NCBI GenBank assembly: GCA_029880855.1
Contig: JAOUNS010000008.1
Location: 112,855-176,854, forward strand
DNA: 64,000 bases
Reading direction: 5' to 3'
Source of the DNA: Gammaproteobacteria bacterium
GTDB lineage: Bacteria; Pseudomonadota; Gammaproteobacteria; UBA6429; Thiohalophilaceae
This document shows, in pieces, positions 36,008 through 45,725 of this stretch. Position numbers and translations under genes: made by a program. The notes under the pieces were generated by a model. That model had not been told where the DNA came from, did no database searches, and was given only the letters and a program-made list of their open reading frames with translations. Every line of letters begins with the position of its first letter. Position 1 is the stretch's first letter.

Positions 36008-36929
36008 GTCACCGATCTTTCAACAGGTCTTGCGTGCGGCAAAAATTACCGCCTGCACCGATGTCACCGTCCTGATCCAGGGCGAAAGCGGCACCGGCAA
36101 GGAGTTGCTGGCGGCAGCCGTGCATCAATTCAGCAAACGCAACAACGGCCCCTTTGTTACCGTTAACTGTGCCGCACTGCCGGAAACGCTCGTGGAGTCC
36201 GAACTGTTCGGTCATGTGAAAGGCGCCTTTACCGATGCAGGCAAGGATCAAACCGGTCTGATCCGCAGCGCGGAAGGCGGTACGCTGTTTCTGGATGAAG
36301 TGGGCGAACTACCGTTGGGCATCCAGGCCAAACTGTTACGTTTCCTGGAAAACAGTGAATGCCAACCCCTGGGCAATGGCAAATCGGTTAAGGTGAATGT
36401 GCGCGTTATTGCCGCCACCAACCGTGACCTCAATGAAGCAGTTAATGAAGGCAGTTTCCGCAAGGATCTCTTTTATCGCCTGAACATCGTCCCCTTGCAA
36501 TTACCCGCCCTGCGTGAACGCAAGGACGATATCGAACTGTTGATCAGCAGTCTGACTGCACGACTGGCCCAACAACACGGGCTGGATGCGCCACGCTTCA
36601 GCGTCCAGACCATGGAACAACTGCAACGTTACAACTGGCCCGGCAATATCCGTGAACTGAAAAACCTCTGCGAACGTCTGTTGATCCTGCTGTCCGGTCA
36701 AACCATCCAGCCGGAGAACCTGCCGCTGGAATTCAGACAAACGACACACCAGGCAAGCAAAGGCGACATCCGTCTCCCCGAAGGCGGTATCGTCCTTGAA
36801 CAACTGGAAGCAGACCTGATCAATCAGGCGCTGGACAAATCCCTAGGCAACCAAAGCAAGGCCGCCCGCCTGTTGGGACTGACACGCAGCGCATTGCTGT
36901 ATCGGATGAAAAAGCACGCCATCGGCTGA
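35970..36929 (+). CDS. Sigma-54-dependent transcriptional activator without sensory domain
   Basis: 319 aa. AAA+ core: Walker A GESGTGKE at 40-47, the sigma-54 contact loop reads GAFTDA instead of GAFTGA, Walker B GGTLFLDEVGELP, sensor RVIAATNRD, then RKDLFYRLNIVPLQLPALRERKDDI. A C-terminal Fis-type helix-turn-helix (NQSKAARLLGLTRSALLYRMKKH) is present. There is no receiver, GAF or PAS domain, as in PspF, so regulation is probably by a partner protein. It starts inside the preceding membrane-protein gene, suggesting joint expression. The Asp variant of the loop occurs in some activators. Confidence 0.92.
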   Translation: MQVETFNQQLLGKSPIFQQVLRAAKITACTDVTVLIQGESGTGKELLAAAVHQFSKRNNGPFVTVNCAALPETLVESELFGHVKGAFTDAGKDQTGLIRSAEGGTLFLDEVGELPLGIQAKLLRFLENSECQPLGNGKSVKVNVRVIAATNRDLNEAVNEGSFRKDLFYRLNIVPLQLPALRERKDDIELLISSLTARLAQQHGLDAPRFSVQTMEQLQRYNWPGNIRELKNLCERLLILLSGQTIQPENLPLEFRQTTHQASKGDIRLPEGGIVLEQLEADLINQALDKSLGNQSKAARLLGLTRSALLYRMKKHAIG

Positions 36930-37190
36930 ATCTTTCACTGCGCCAACAGGGAGCAGGTGAGCTTAAGGGTATTACATTACTCACTCACACAGAACAGGGA
37001 AGTGATGAAAGTAACACGGAATAGTATTCTTGCATATTGCCCCCCACTGCATCCAGCAGCAACTATTCTGATCATTCAGGAAGGAGATAACAGCCATACT
37101 TGCAAGTCCTCGCATGCGCCGGCCGGCATATACACTTTTGCCTGAGCAGTCAGCAACCTTTTTCTTATAGTATTAAACAGGAAGTTACAT

Positions 37191-38567
37191 ATGAGCAGTT
37201 ATGTCTACACAATGGCAGAAGAAAGTATCCAGGAAATTAAACAGGAAGGGGGAAAAGCATTAAATCTTGCATGCAATGACAAATATCACGCATTCGCCGG
37301 GCTGATGTCATTGCCTCCCTCACTTTTTGAATTAACAAATCTGGAAGTGCTGGACCTGACAGCAAATTGCCTGATGAACCTGCCGGAGTCGCTGGGAAAG
37401 CTAACCGGTCTGCAAGAGCTCTTGTTGAGTCAAAATCAGTTATCCCATTTGCCAGACTCACTGTGGCAATTATCCGGGCTATCGGAATTGCAATTAAGCA
37501 CCAATAAATTGACTGACTTACCCGAAACAGTTGGCCGGTTGACTCAACTGATTAATCTGCAGCTAAGTGACAATTTTCTGACCTCAATACCCGATTCGAT
37601 TGGGGAATTAACACAACTGCAAATTCTCACATTGGAGTTTAACCAGCTAACCCATCTTCCCGAATCACTGGGACGTTTAACAAACATGCAATATTTGTAT
37701 TTGGAGAACAACAAGCTTACGCATTTACCCGAGTCACTGGGACAGTTGACAGATCTGCATGAATTATCTTTGTATAGTAATAAATTGACCCACTTGCCCA
37801 GGCAACTTGGCCAACTGACAAAGCTGCCTGTATTAATGCTATATGACAACAAGCTGATCAGTTTACCCGAATCAATTGGTGAAATGTTCAATCTGGAGGA
37901 ACTCAGTCTTGCCGTAAACCAGTTGAGCCATTTACCTGACTCGATTGGCCAATTGGCAAAGTTAAAGAGTCTGGATTTGACGGAAAACCAACTGACATCT
38001 CTGCCCGACACACTGCACAACATGCAACAACTGGAAGCTCTGTCACTGAAGGCAAATAAATTAACCCACCTACCCAACTCTTTGGGAGAATGTACACAGT
38101 TGAAGAAACTTTCGCTGTCAGAAAATAAACTGCTTCGGTTGCCTGAAACACTGGGTAACCTGAATGTTCTGGAAAATCTGAATTTGCAGGAAAATCAACT
38201 GACCAGTCTGCCTGATTCAATAGGACAACTTGCCGGTCTCAAATTACTTAATCTTGGCAAAAATCAGCTTGGCAAACTACCCGGCACCATGGGTAATTTG
38301 TCGCAACTGGAAAATCTGCACTTGAGTGAAAATCAGCTTACAGAACTGCCTGAGTCGTTCAGTCGGTTATCACAACTGACATCACTCTATCTTGACGGAA
38401 ACCGGTTTACGGATATACCTGTCCAGTTACTGCGTCTTGAAAACCTGGTCACGCTTAATATGGACAACAACCCGTTAAATCCACAAGCCGCTGCGGCCTA
38501 TAATGATGGTATTGATGGTGTGATGAATTACTTGCGTAACAAACAAACCAAAACCGAGACAGTGTAA
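37191..38567 (+). CDS. Leucine-rich-repeat protein with 17 perfect-length repeats
   Basis: 458 aa. After a 40-residue N-terminal segment, residues 41-431 are 17 consecutive 23-residue LRRs with consensus LPxSLGxLTxLxxLxLxxNxLTH, without indels; a 27-residue tail (NDGIDGVMNYLRNK) caps the array. No signal peptide, lipobox or membrane segment, so it is cytosolic or delivered by an unseen route. The coding sequence is visibly A+T richer than the flanking genes, hinting at acquisition. Such bacterial LRR proteins (like the LRR parts of ROCO or T3SS effectors) bind proteins. GGAAGTTAC precedes the ATG. Confidence 0.9.
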   Translation: MSSYVYTMAEESIQEIKQEGGKALNLACNDKYHAFAGLMSLPPSLFELTNLEVLDLTANCLMNLPESLGKLTGLQELLLSQNQLSHLPDSLWQLSGLSELQLSTNKLTDLPETVGRLTQLINLQLSDNFLTSIPDSIGELTQLQILTLEFNQLTHLPESLGRLTNMQYLYLENNKLTHLPESLGQLTDLHELSLYSNKLTHLPRQLGQLTKLPVLMLYDNKLISLPESIGEMFNLEELSLAVNQLSHLPDSIGQLAKLKSLDLTENQLTSLPDTLHNMQQLEALSLKANKLTHLPNSLGECTQLKKLSLSENKLLRLPETLGNLNVLENLNLQENQLTSLPDSIGQLAGLKLLNLGKNQLGKLPGTMGNLSQLENLHLSENQLTELPESFSRLSQLTSLYLDGNRFTDIPVQLLRLENLVTLNMDNNPLNPQAAAAYNDGIDGVMNYLRNKQTKTETV

Positions 38568-38812
38568 AGTTTCGTGTCTGAAGAATTACGCATGAAACCA
38601 TGATGCAGAGAATTTATCCATCTTTCCAATATGACAGGGTAAAATTTACGCTGGTTAATATTTCATCATCCTGTTTGATTTATTGTTTCTGGCAGCATTG
38701 CCGGAAGGCTCTTCCCCTGATGTAAAAAATCATCGGAAATTGCGCTCTGAATATATACAAAGTTGAGTCACCAATGTATATACTCTGTTATTTAGTCTAA
38801 TCTGGGATGTGT

Positions 38813-39061
38813 ATGCCGCTCGATGACATCGGTGAAGGTCTTGTTAAGGCGATTTTTCGCTTCATCTGGTTTGTGCTGATTGATATCGGGCTGGATATTC
38901 TTATAAAAGGACCGGGCTATCTTTTACTAATGTACCGGTATCGCAACAGTGATGAAGAGCCTGGTGAAGTTTCCTGTATTCTCATTGGTATCGTCTTCTG
39001 GTTGATTGTCGCCACGTTGGCTTACAGCTATTTTCAATTTTGTTGTCCCGCTACATCATAG
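38813..39061 (+). CDS. Small membrane protein, unknown function
   Basis: 82 aa from the ATG at 38813 (GGGA upstream). Two hydrophobic helices (AIFRFIWFVLIDIGLDILI, ILIGIVFWLIVATLAYSYF) flank a polar loop (YRNSDEEPGEV). Short two-helix proteins of this kind starting MPLDDIGEGLVKA are found as hypothetical genes in marine gammaproteobacteria as far as I recall. The next gene begins 9 bp later, so the two may be co-transcribed. Confidence 0.6.
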   Translation: MPLDDIGEGLVKAIFRFIWFVLIDIGLDILIKGPGYLLLMYRYRNSDEEPGEVSCILIGIVFWLIVATLAYSYFQFCCPATS

Positions 39062-39070
39062 AGAGCCGCC

Positions 39071-39592
39071 ATGCGCACATTTATCTTCACTATTCTGTTT
39101 TGTTGCTTCAGCATGAATGTCAATGCCATTAGTCTGGAGTTCACTGAACAGGAATTACAGGACAAGGTAACGGCCATGATGCCGCTGGAAAAGAAGAAAG
39201 GTATCATGACGATCGTTCTCACCAACCCTGCGGTCAGGCTGAACCAGGAGACCAACCGGATGGGTATCAAGGTTGATATGGCCGTGGATGTTCTGGGCAG
39301 TTTAAAAAGTACCGGCCATGCTGAAATCTCCGGTGAGCTCATGTATAACAAAAAACAGGGGACTTTCCATCTGGTTAAACCGGAGATTGGCGATATGCAC
39401 ATCGACAAGCTTCCGAACAAATACCAGCCAAAAGTGAAAGAACTTGCACAACAGGCGCTGGAAAAGACCATGGAAAAACGCCCGGTCTATGAATTGCGCG
39501 ATGACAGCCTGAAACAAAAACTGGCCAGGGCGACTTTGAAAAATGTCTCGGTCAAAGACGGCAAGCTGGTGGTAGAGTTTGGTTTGTTTTAA
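39071..39592 (+). CDS. DUF1439 domain periplasmic protein
   Basis: 173 aa. Signal peptide (FIFTILFCCFSMNVNA) then ISLEFTEQELQDKVTAMMPLEKKK, the start of the DUF1439/YceB beta-strand fold; VRLNQETNRMGIKVDMAVDVLG and LVKPEIGDMHIDKLPNKYQPKVKELAQQALE follow. E. coli YceB is a lipoprotein of the same family; here the lipobox is absent, so the protein should be soluble in the periplasm. Family members may bind hydrophobic ligands (related to BPI/TULIP-like folds), which is inference. Confidence 0.85.
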   Translation: MRTFIFTILFCCFSMNVNAISLEFTEQELQDKVTAMMPLEKKKGIMTIVLTNPAVRLNQETNRMGIKVDMAVDVLGSLKSTGHAEISGELMYNKKQGTFHLVKPEIGDMHIDKLPNKYQPKVKELAQQALEKTMEKRPVYELRDDSLKQKLARATLKNVSVKDGKLVVEFGLF

Positions 39593-39688
39593 TCAAACCA
39601 GCATTCGCGTTTCACACATCAACAATATACTACTGCATCCGTAGCGGCACAGCACACACGACAGGAAACATTCTGTGCCCCTGCGTTG

Positions 39689-40303
39689 TTACATATCCCG
39701 TAGCTCAAACCGTATGGGTATGATGACCTCTGAGGCAATCTGCTCCTCATCCTCCAGGGCCGGTTGAAACCGCCAGCTCCACACACTGTCAATGGCGGCC
39801 GTATCGAGCAAGCGAAAACCGGAGCTTTGTTTAAGCTGCACGGCGGTCACCTTGCCCCGCTCTGAAACGGCCAGTTGCAGCAGTACGGTGCCTTGCATGC
39901 CGCGCCGCTTTGCGGCGGCCGGATAAAGGGGTTTGGGGTTATCGACCGGTTTGGCCTGTTTCCGTGTGCGCACGTTATCCTGCGACTGCACCGCCGGTTG
40001 GGATTGCGGCGTTGCTTTTGGTTCAGCTTTCTGTTGTCGGTTATTGGCAAGCGGTTTGACGGTCTGAGGTTTGCGTTCCGGTTGAGGTGGCTCGCTACGT
40101 TCTACCCGGGCCACCAGTTTTACCTCCATCCAGTCGGGCAAGGTCGGCACAGCAGTTTGCATTGCATCCGAAAACCACCATGCAAGGCCGCCATGCATGG
40201 CCACGGCGCACACCAACGCGAGAGATAATCGTTTTTCATAGGGCCGCAGGTCGGTCTCAAACGCGGAATGTCGTATACCTAAATCCATTTCTTGTTCCAC
40301 CAT
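39689..40303 (-). CDS. TonB family energy-transducing protein
   Basis: 204 aa. An N-terminal helix (RLSLALVCAVAMHGGLAWWF) is followed by a Pro/Lys/Gln-rich periplasmic linker (RSEPPQPERKPQTVKPL) and a C-terminal TonB domain (YPAAAKRRGMQGTVLLQLAVSERGKVTAVQLKQSSG, ending FQPALEDEEQIASEVIIPIRFEL). It transmits proton-motive energy to an outer-membrane receptor. The gene overlaps the PepSY gene by 25 bp in an operon with a TonB-dependent receptor, so it is probably dedicated to it. ExbB/ExbD are not nearby. Confidence 0.92.
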   Translation of the reverse strand: MVEQEMDLGIRHSAFETDLRPYEKRLSLALVCAVAMHGGLAWWFSDAMQTAVPTLPDWMEVKLVARVERSEPPQPERKPQTVKPLANNRQQKAEPKATPQSQPAVQSQDNVRTRKQAKPVDNPKPLYPAAAKRRGMQGTVLLQLAVSERGKVTAVQLKQSSGFRLLDTAAIDSVWSWRFQPALEDEEQIASEVIIPIRFELRDM

Positions 40304-41778
40304 CTGATCAGGCCGCTGATCACCAGCAGACAGGCCATGAGCGCAAACAGATCATTGATCCATTTCCATTGGTTGTGGATCAACATCCCGCTGTGCAAAC
40401 CATCCAAAACGTAATACCACGGTATCACACCGGTTTGCGGATAGTTGATGGAAACGGGTTTAAAGCCTGTGTGCTGATTGCCCAAACGAACGCCGTCACG
40501 CACCTTGACCCACCACAGATCTTCCGTCAGTTGATTCACTGCGGTCGGCATGTGTCCGGCGCCTTTAACCACCTGCCATCGTGCCGAACCATTGGCGCGA
40601 TACTGGTTTGGGCCGCCCATGGCGCCGATAAAGATCTGCTCATCCTGTCGATGCAGGCTCCAGATAAACAAGGCCTTGTTAGTTAACAGCGTTTCACGCC
40701 GCCAGCTTTTACCGCTATCTGTGGTGGTATACAAACCGCTGCGTGTTCCCACGCTGAACTCAGCCGGCTTGCCCGGGTAGCCGAGTATGCTGTATATCTC
40801 ACCCTGCCAGGATGACAATGAATAGACCGGTGGCTGCCAGAAGCGACTGACCTGGGTGCGCTGCATGAACTCACGCAGCCCTTCGCTGTGATCCAGCATA
40901 ATCCCGGTGATGGAGATATAGAGAATGGGTATACAGGCCAGCAGGCCAAGGAATGGGGCATGCAGCCGAAACAGCCAGCGCATACTCTGCTTCTTCCACA
41001 CATGACTGACCGCGACACCGTCGTGTTTGTATCGACGCCACAGACGCGGCAGGATGAAGAACAGCAAGCCGGTGAATGGAATCACCAACAAGGCCACGCC
41101 TGCTATATCGTTCCAGAGCAGGGAATACGGTGTGGTCCATACACCACGGCCATAGTGCAGGTCACGCACCAACCGGGATAAACCAACCGCAGCAGGTAAT
41201 TGGTCTTCCTCTACCGGTGACAAGGTGTGATACGCCAACTGTTTATTCGTTGTATCAAACACAAATACACGACTGCGATCCACCACACCAAGCAGAGACT
41301 GATCGGCGCTGCCTTGTGTCAGCGCTGTGACCGGCATCCCGGCAAGCGCCATTCGTTTGAAAGATCGACCACTGTCATCAGAATGCCAGAGACCATCATC
41401 CGTACCCAGCCAGAGCACGGAGACACGCTCTTCAATCGTATACAGCGCCGCGTAAACCTGCGGCATACTGTGTCTGTGACTGAACTGTGCAGCCTGCCAA
41501 TGCTGTCCGGCATGACCACTCCACCAGAGACCGTTTTGTCCGCCGGTGATATGATGAAGCTGATTCAGCGGGTCGATGTAATACAGTTTAAACGGTCCGC
41601 TGGTCGCATCATGCTGAATCTCTGTTGTCACCAGTGCAGGTGAGACACCTGACTGCCACAACCAGGCCCAGTGATCGCGGTGATCCAGCAGGAATCCTGT
41701 CACACCCAAAACCGCAAGCCACAAAGCGGCTGAGAGACCCAGCCACTTGTGAATGCGATGCAAGGTTAACTTCTGCAC
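40279..41778 (-). CDS. PepSY-TM protein with periplasmic beta-propeller-like domain
   Basis: 499 aa from a GTG at 41778. N-terminal helix KWLGLSAALWLAVLGVTGFLLDH follows the IHKWLG motif of PepSY-associated TM proteins; further helices are GVALLVIPFTGLLFFILPRL, LGLLACIPILYISITGIMLDHS and FALMACLLVISGLIRWW. Between them are repeats like LWLGTDDGLWHSDDSGRSFKRMAL and FSVGTRSGLYTTTDSGKSWRRETL (BNR/photosynthesis-factor type). PepSY-TM proteins near TonB receptors often reduce or process ferric-siderophore or metal cargo. It sits between receptor and TonB. Confidence 0.85.
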   Translation of the reverse strand: MQKLTLHRIHKWLGLSAALWLAVLGVTGFLLDHRDHWAWLWQSGVSPALVTTEIQHDATSGPFKLYYIDPLNQLHHITGGQNGLWWSGHAGQHWQAAQFSHRHSMPQVYAALYTIEERVSVLWLGTDDGLWHSDDSGRSFKRMALAGMPVTALTQGSADQSLLGVVDRSRVFVFDTTNKQLAYHTLSPVEEDQLPAAVGLSRLVRDLHYGRGVWTTPYSLLWNDIAGVALLVIPFTGLLFFILPRLWRRYKHDGVAVSHVWKKQSMRWLFRLHAPFLGLLACIPILYISITGIMLDHSEGLREFMQRTQVSRFWQPPVYSLSSWQGEIYSILGYPGKPAEFSVGTRSGLYTTTDSGKSWRRETLLTNKALFIWSLHRQDEQIFIGAMGGPNQYRANGSARWQVVKGAGHMPTAVNQLTEDLWWVKVRDGVRLGNQHTGFKPVSINYPQTGVIPWYYVLDGLHSGMLIHNQWKWINDLFALMACLLVISGLIRWWNKKWI

Positions 41779-41786
41779 GGGGGATA

Positions 41787-43889
41787 CTAGAAGTCAACTT
41801 GCAAACCGAGATAAGCGGTTCTCGGCATACCGGGGGCATATTCAAATTTTTCCGGACGAAACGCCGTGGCGGCGGAATACTGGGCCGCCGTGGCATAGCG
41901 TTTGTCCGCCAGATTCATCAAGCGGCCATAAAGCTTGATCGTCTTGCCAAGGCGATAGCTTGCCCGCAGGTTCAAAAGATCATGTCCCTGATACATGTAT
42001 GAATTGGCCGGATCCATCCAGTATTCACCCAGCTTGATCCATTCAAGCGCCAGATTGCCGCCGTTCAGAAACAGCGGGGTATAGATCAGTTGCACATTGC
42101 TCATCAGACCGGGGGCCATTTCGATCTCGTTGCCGCTGTAATTCACCGCAGCCGATGGTTGCCATTGTTCATAGGTGTGTGTGGCCTGTGACACAGCGAC
42201 ATGCAGAGTGAATTGATCAGCCGGTTTTGTCTCAAGACCGACTTCAATACCGGTATGTCTTGTCTCACCGGCATTCACGGTTTCACGGTTACCGGTATCC
42301 GGGTTATCGTAACTCAGGATGTCGTCTTTTAACCGCATGCTGTAGAGCGAGAGGTTATAGGTGAGTTTGCCGGATTTGCCGCGCAGCCCGGTTTCAATGC
42401 TGTCGGCCACCACCGGTTTGAGAGACAGGGTATCAACGGTACTGCCCGGGCGAAAGATTTGTCCTTCGGACGGCGCACGAAAGGCCTGCCGCCAGGAGAC
42501 AAAACCATTGAGTGTTTCATTAAAGCTGTGAGTCAGTCCCAGCTTGGGACTCAACCGTGAAAAAGTCGCTTCACCATCGCTGATCTGGTTATAGGTCAAT
42601 GTGCGGCCAAGATGGGTCGGCGTTGCAGTGGTGGTTGCGGTATTGATGTGGTTGTCAAACTCGTAGCGCATGTCATCGTAACGCAGCCCCAGACTGATGC
42701 GGGTTGCGGTGGAGGGTGAAAACTCCAGATGCAGATAGGGAGAGACACCCACATAGGTCACGTCATAATCATAGATAGTGACGCCCGTATTATAGCTGTC
42801 ATAGATATTCCCGGTTTGAGTGGCATTGATGCTCTGCTCAAAGCGGCTGCCGGGGCTGTGATCGATATCAATACCGGTAATCAAGCGCGTGCGCATGGGC
42901 TTGAAGTCCCGACGATAACGCACCTGCAACCCCTGCGAGGTGTTGCCGGTTTCATAGATCGTGGGATCGTAGGAGAGTGACCAGTTGGGTAACAGGGTCA
43001 TGCTGTTATCACGCAGGTAGGGTGTGATATTCAACAGACTGTCACCGCTTTCTTTTTCGTAGGCGGCCGAGAGACGATTCGCACCCACCTTGCGCAAGGA
43101 GATGGGCGTGTAGTTCTCGGTCGGGTTATTATAGTAATCATCCGCTGACAGGCGCGAGGAACCCGCCGTCTGCTGATCGATCTCGGAACCGGTGAGCACC
43201 ATTTTCAGACTGGCGCCGTTTTGCAGGGTACTGTCCCAACGGGCGCCGGCACTGACACGATCATAGGCCGTTGCCTTGCGCCAACCGGCGGTTTGCGTCA
43301 GATTCAGATCCGCCCGATAACCGTTGTCGCCAATCGTATTACCGCCACTCACCAGCAAACGCTGAAAACCGAACTCACCGCCTTCCATGACCACTTCCGC
43401 CTCCGGTTTCAAAGGCGCCGGGCGAGTCTGTGCATTGACAACAGCGCCGATGGCATCACTGCCATACAGCGCGGAACCGGGACCTTTTAAAACTTCGATG
43501 CGATCACTTTGCGGCAGGTTGATCTCATACAGGGCGTTGTGGTTAAAAAAACCGGTGGAGCGCGTTGGAATGCCGTCTTCCAGATAGAGATACATGGGCT
43601 TGGTGGTTAAGGGCTGGCGAATGGCGGTCATGTGTCCTTCACCACCGGTCACATTCACATGCACACCGGGTACCCGCTCCATGATCTCGGCGGGATGTGA
43701 CGGTTTCACATCCTGCAAATCATCAGCACCGATCACACCCACCGTGTGAGACGACTCTTTCATGGCCTGTGCCTCACGGGTGGCGGTGACGGTCACCTCG
43801 TCCAGTTTGGTCTCCGCTGCAACAGCCAATCCATGTGGAACAAAAACAGCACACAAAACAGACCCCACACAACAACGTATAAACTTCAT
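41787..43889 (-). CDS. TonB-dependent outer-membrane receptor
   Basis: 700 aa from the ATG at 43889 (GGGGAG upstream). Signal peptide ends at GLAVAAET; a TonB box-like TKLDEVTVTATR follows. The plug domain has DDLQDVKPSHPAEIMERVPGVHVNVTGGEGHMTAIRQP and EVLKGPGSALYGSDAIGAVVN. The 22-strand barrel follows and ends LGLQVDF. The plug differs from classic siderophore receptors; together with the PepSY protein it may import a metal complex, but the ligand is unknown. First gene of the receptor-PepSY-TonB operon. Confidence 0.92.
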   Translation of the reverse strand: MKFIRCCVGSVLCAVFVPHGLAVAAETKLDEVTVTATREAQAMKESSHTVGVIGADDLQDVKPSHPAEIMERVPGVHVNVTGGEGHMTAIRQPLTTKPMYLYLEDGIPTRSTGFFNHNALYEINLPQSDRIEVLKGPGSALYGSDAIGAVVNAQTRPAPLKPEAEVVMEGGEFGFQRLLVSGGNTIGDNGYRADLNLTQTAGWRKATAYDRVSAGARWDSTLQNGASLKMVLTGSEIDQQTAGSSRLSADDYYNNPTENYTPISLRKVGANRLSAAYEKESGDSLLNITPYLRDNSMTLLPNWSLSYDPTIYETGNTSQGLQVRYRRDFKPMRTRLITGIDIDHSPGSRFEQSINATQTGNIYDSYNTGVTIYDYDVTYVGVSPYLHLEFSPSTATRISLGLRYDDMRYEFDNHINTATTTATPTHLGRTLTYNQISDGEATFSRLSPKLGLTHSFNETLNGFVSWRQAFRAPSEGQIFRPGSTVDTLSLKPVVADSIETGLRGKSGKLTYNLSLYSMRLKDDILSYDNPDTGNRETVNAGETRHTGIEVGLETKPADQFTLHVAVSQATHTYEQWQPSAAVNYSGNEIEMAPGLMSNVQLIYTPLFLNGGNLALEWIKLGEYWMDPANSYMYQGHDLLNLRASYRLGKTIKLYGRLMNLADKRYATAAQYSAATAFRPEKFEYAPGMPRTAYLGLQVDF

Positions 43890-44135
43890 CACCACTCCCC
43901 ATACAACATGAAAATTCAACGGCTTTTTCCTGTCATATTGCAAGATCATTGCCAGAATTAAATATTGTTTTATTTCGGCAAGTTAGCGCTGCTGCCGGTG
44001 TGCATGGGCCGATTAAACTGTTTGTCCTTGATCAGGGGTGTCTGATATCAGACAGTTTGATCCGCAGGGCTTCTCGGTGCGTGGAATATCCATTACCATG
44101 GTCACAGACCGTTTCACCGGACGGAACAGGCAGGC

Positions 44136-45533
44136 ATGATTAAAAACAGATTCATGATTGGGGCGACACTCATTATCAGCCTGTCGGCCGGTATCCTGAT
44201 CTATCTGTTGCTGTCACGCCTCGATCCACAACAGCACACCGTACTGGCCGAAGTAAAAGAGCGCGGTGAGCTGCGTATCGTCACCCGCAATGCCCCCACC
44301 ACCTGGTATGAGAAACATAACGGCCAGTTTGCCGGTATCGAGTACGACATGGCGCTGGCCTTTGCTGAGCATCTGGGGGTCAAGCCCCGCTTCATAATCA
44401 AGGAAACCATTGAAGATATTCTCACCAGCCTGAGCAGTGGTGAAGCGGATATCGCCGCCGCCGGCCTGACCATTACCGATTCCCGCGAGACGGAATTCCG
44501 CTTTGGTCCGTCTTACCAGTCAGTCAAACAACAGGTGATCTGCCGTCGGGATGCCAAACAACAACCCCGCGCTATCGAAGCACTGGACTCACAACAACTC
44601 CATGTGGCGGCACGCACCAGTTATGCAGAACGCCTGACCGAACTACAGCAGGACTATCCGCAACTCAACTGGCGCCAACATGACGAACATGATACGGAAT
44701 ACCTGTTGCGACGGGTCTGGTTGCGCAAGCTGGACTGCACGGTGGCGGACACGAACATCTTTGCCGTCAATCAACGTTATTATCCTGAACTCGCGGTGAT
44801 GTTTGACCTGAGTGATGACACACCGCTGGCCTGGGCCATGCGCAACAATGCCGGCCTGTTGCAGGCAGCGGTGGAGAACTGGTTCAGCGGATTTAAAGAG
44901 AGCGGCAAACTGACCGTCCTGCTGGATCGCTATTACGGCCATCTGGACAGTTTTGATTATGTGGATACACAGAAATTCAGAAAGCGGATCACCTCGCGCC
45001 TGCCCCGTTACCGCAAGTGGTTTAAACAGGCGGCGAAAAAATATCGCATCGACTGGCGTCTGCTGGCCGCCCTCTCCTACCAGGAATCACACTGGAATCC
45101 CCGTGCCAAAAGTCCCACCGGGGTGCGCGGCATCATGATGCTGACCCAACCCACGGCACGCCAACTGGGCGTGAAAAGCCGACTCGACCCGGAAGCCAGT
45201 ATCTTTGCCGGTGCGCGCTATCTGGCGCAGATACGCCGTCGATTACCGAAAAGCATCAAGGAACCGGAACGGACCTGGATGGCCCTGGCCGCCTACAACT
45301 TCGGATTTGGTCATCTTATGGATGGCATGCAACTGGCGGAACAACTGGGCAAAGACCCGCAGGTCTGGGTGGAACTGGAAGAAGTACTGCCCCTGTTATC
45401 CCAACAACGCTATTACCGCACACTGAAACACGGCTATGCGCGTGGAGGAGAAGCGGTCTATTACGTGAAACAGATCCGCGACTATCGGGATATCCTGACG
45501 GAAGTTACCCGTAATCAAAAAAGCAAACGCTGA
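44136..45533 (+). CDS. mltF: Membrane-bound lytic murein transglycosylase F
   Basis: 465 aa. An N-terminal signal anchor (GATLIISLSAGILIYLLL) is followed by a periplasmic solute-binding-like domain (residues about 40-270: TVLAEVKERGELRIVTRN, YDMALAFAEHLGVKPRF) and a goose-type lysozyme/SLT domain (LLAALSYQESHWNPRAKSPTGVRGIMMLT), with catalytic Glu in QESHWNP. This is the complete MltF order. It cleaves peptidoglycan with 1,6-anhydromuramoyl product formation. Single gene unit. Confidence 0.96.
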   Translation: MIKNRFMIGATLIISLSAGILIYLLLSRLDPQQHTVLAEVKERGELRIVTRNAPTTWYEKHNGQFAGIEYDMALAFAEHLGVKPRFIIKETIEDILTSLSSGEADIAAAGLTITDSRETEFRFGPSYQSVKQQVICRRDAKQQPRAIEALDSQQLHVAARTSYAERLTELQQDYPQLNWRQHDEHDTEYLLRRVWLRKLDCTVADTNIFAVNQRYYPELAVMFDLSDDTPLAWAMRNNAGLLQAAVENWFSGFKESGKLTVLLDRYYGHLDSFDYVDTQKFRKRITSRLPRYRKWFKQAAKKYRIDWRLLAALSYQESHWNPRAKSPTGVRGIMMLTQPTARQLGVKSRLDPEASIFAGARYLAQIRRRLPKSIKEPERTWMALAAYNFGFGHLMDGMQLAEQLGKDPQVWVELEEVLPLLSQQRYYRTLKHGYARGGEAVYYVKQIRDYRDILTEVTRNQKSKR

Positions 45534-45725
45534 CTATAATTATTTTCGACTTGGGTCAGCGAACTGTTTTCTCTAAACTTTCCCCATAGTAAATCACATT
45601 CTATAGCCACTATGTCTATGTGGATGGACCACTCTTCATATTAGAAAAAATTATTGTCTTACACTGTTTTTTACTGTGAGTTTATAACACTATTACGTGA
45701 CATAACTTTTAATCCAGGCTTGATG

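Noticed and set aside
36957..37145. 62-codon frame before the LRR gene
   Set aside because: No family signs; probably non-coding spacer.
37310..38480. Tandem DNA repeats in the LRR region as a CRISPR or satellite
   Set aside because: The periodicity (69 bp) is the codon image of 23-residue protein repeats within one open frame.
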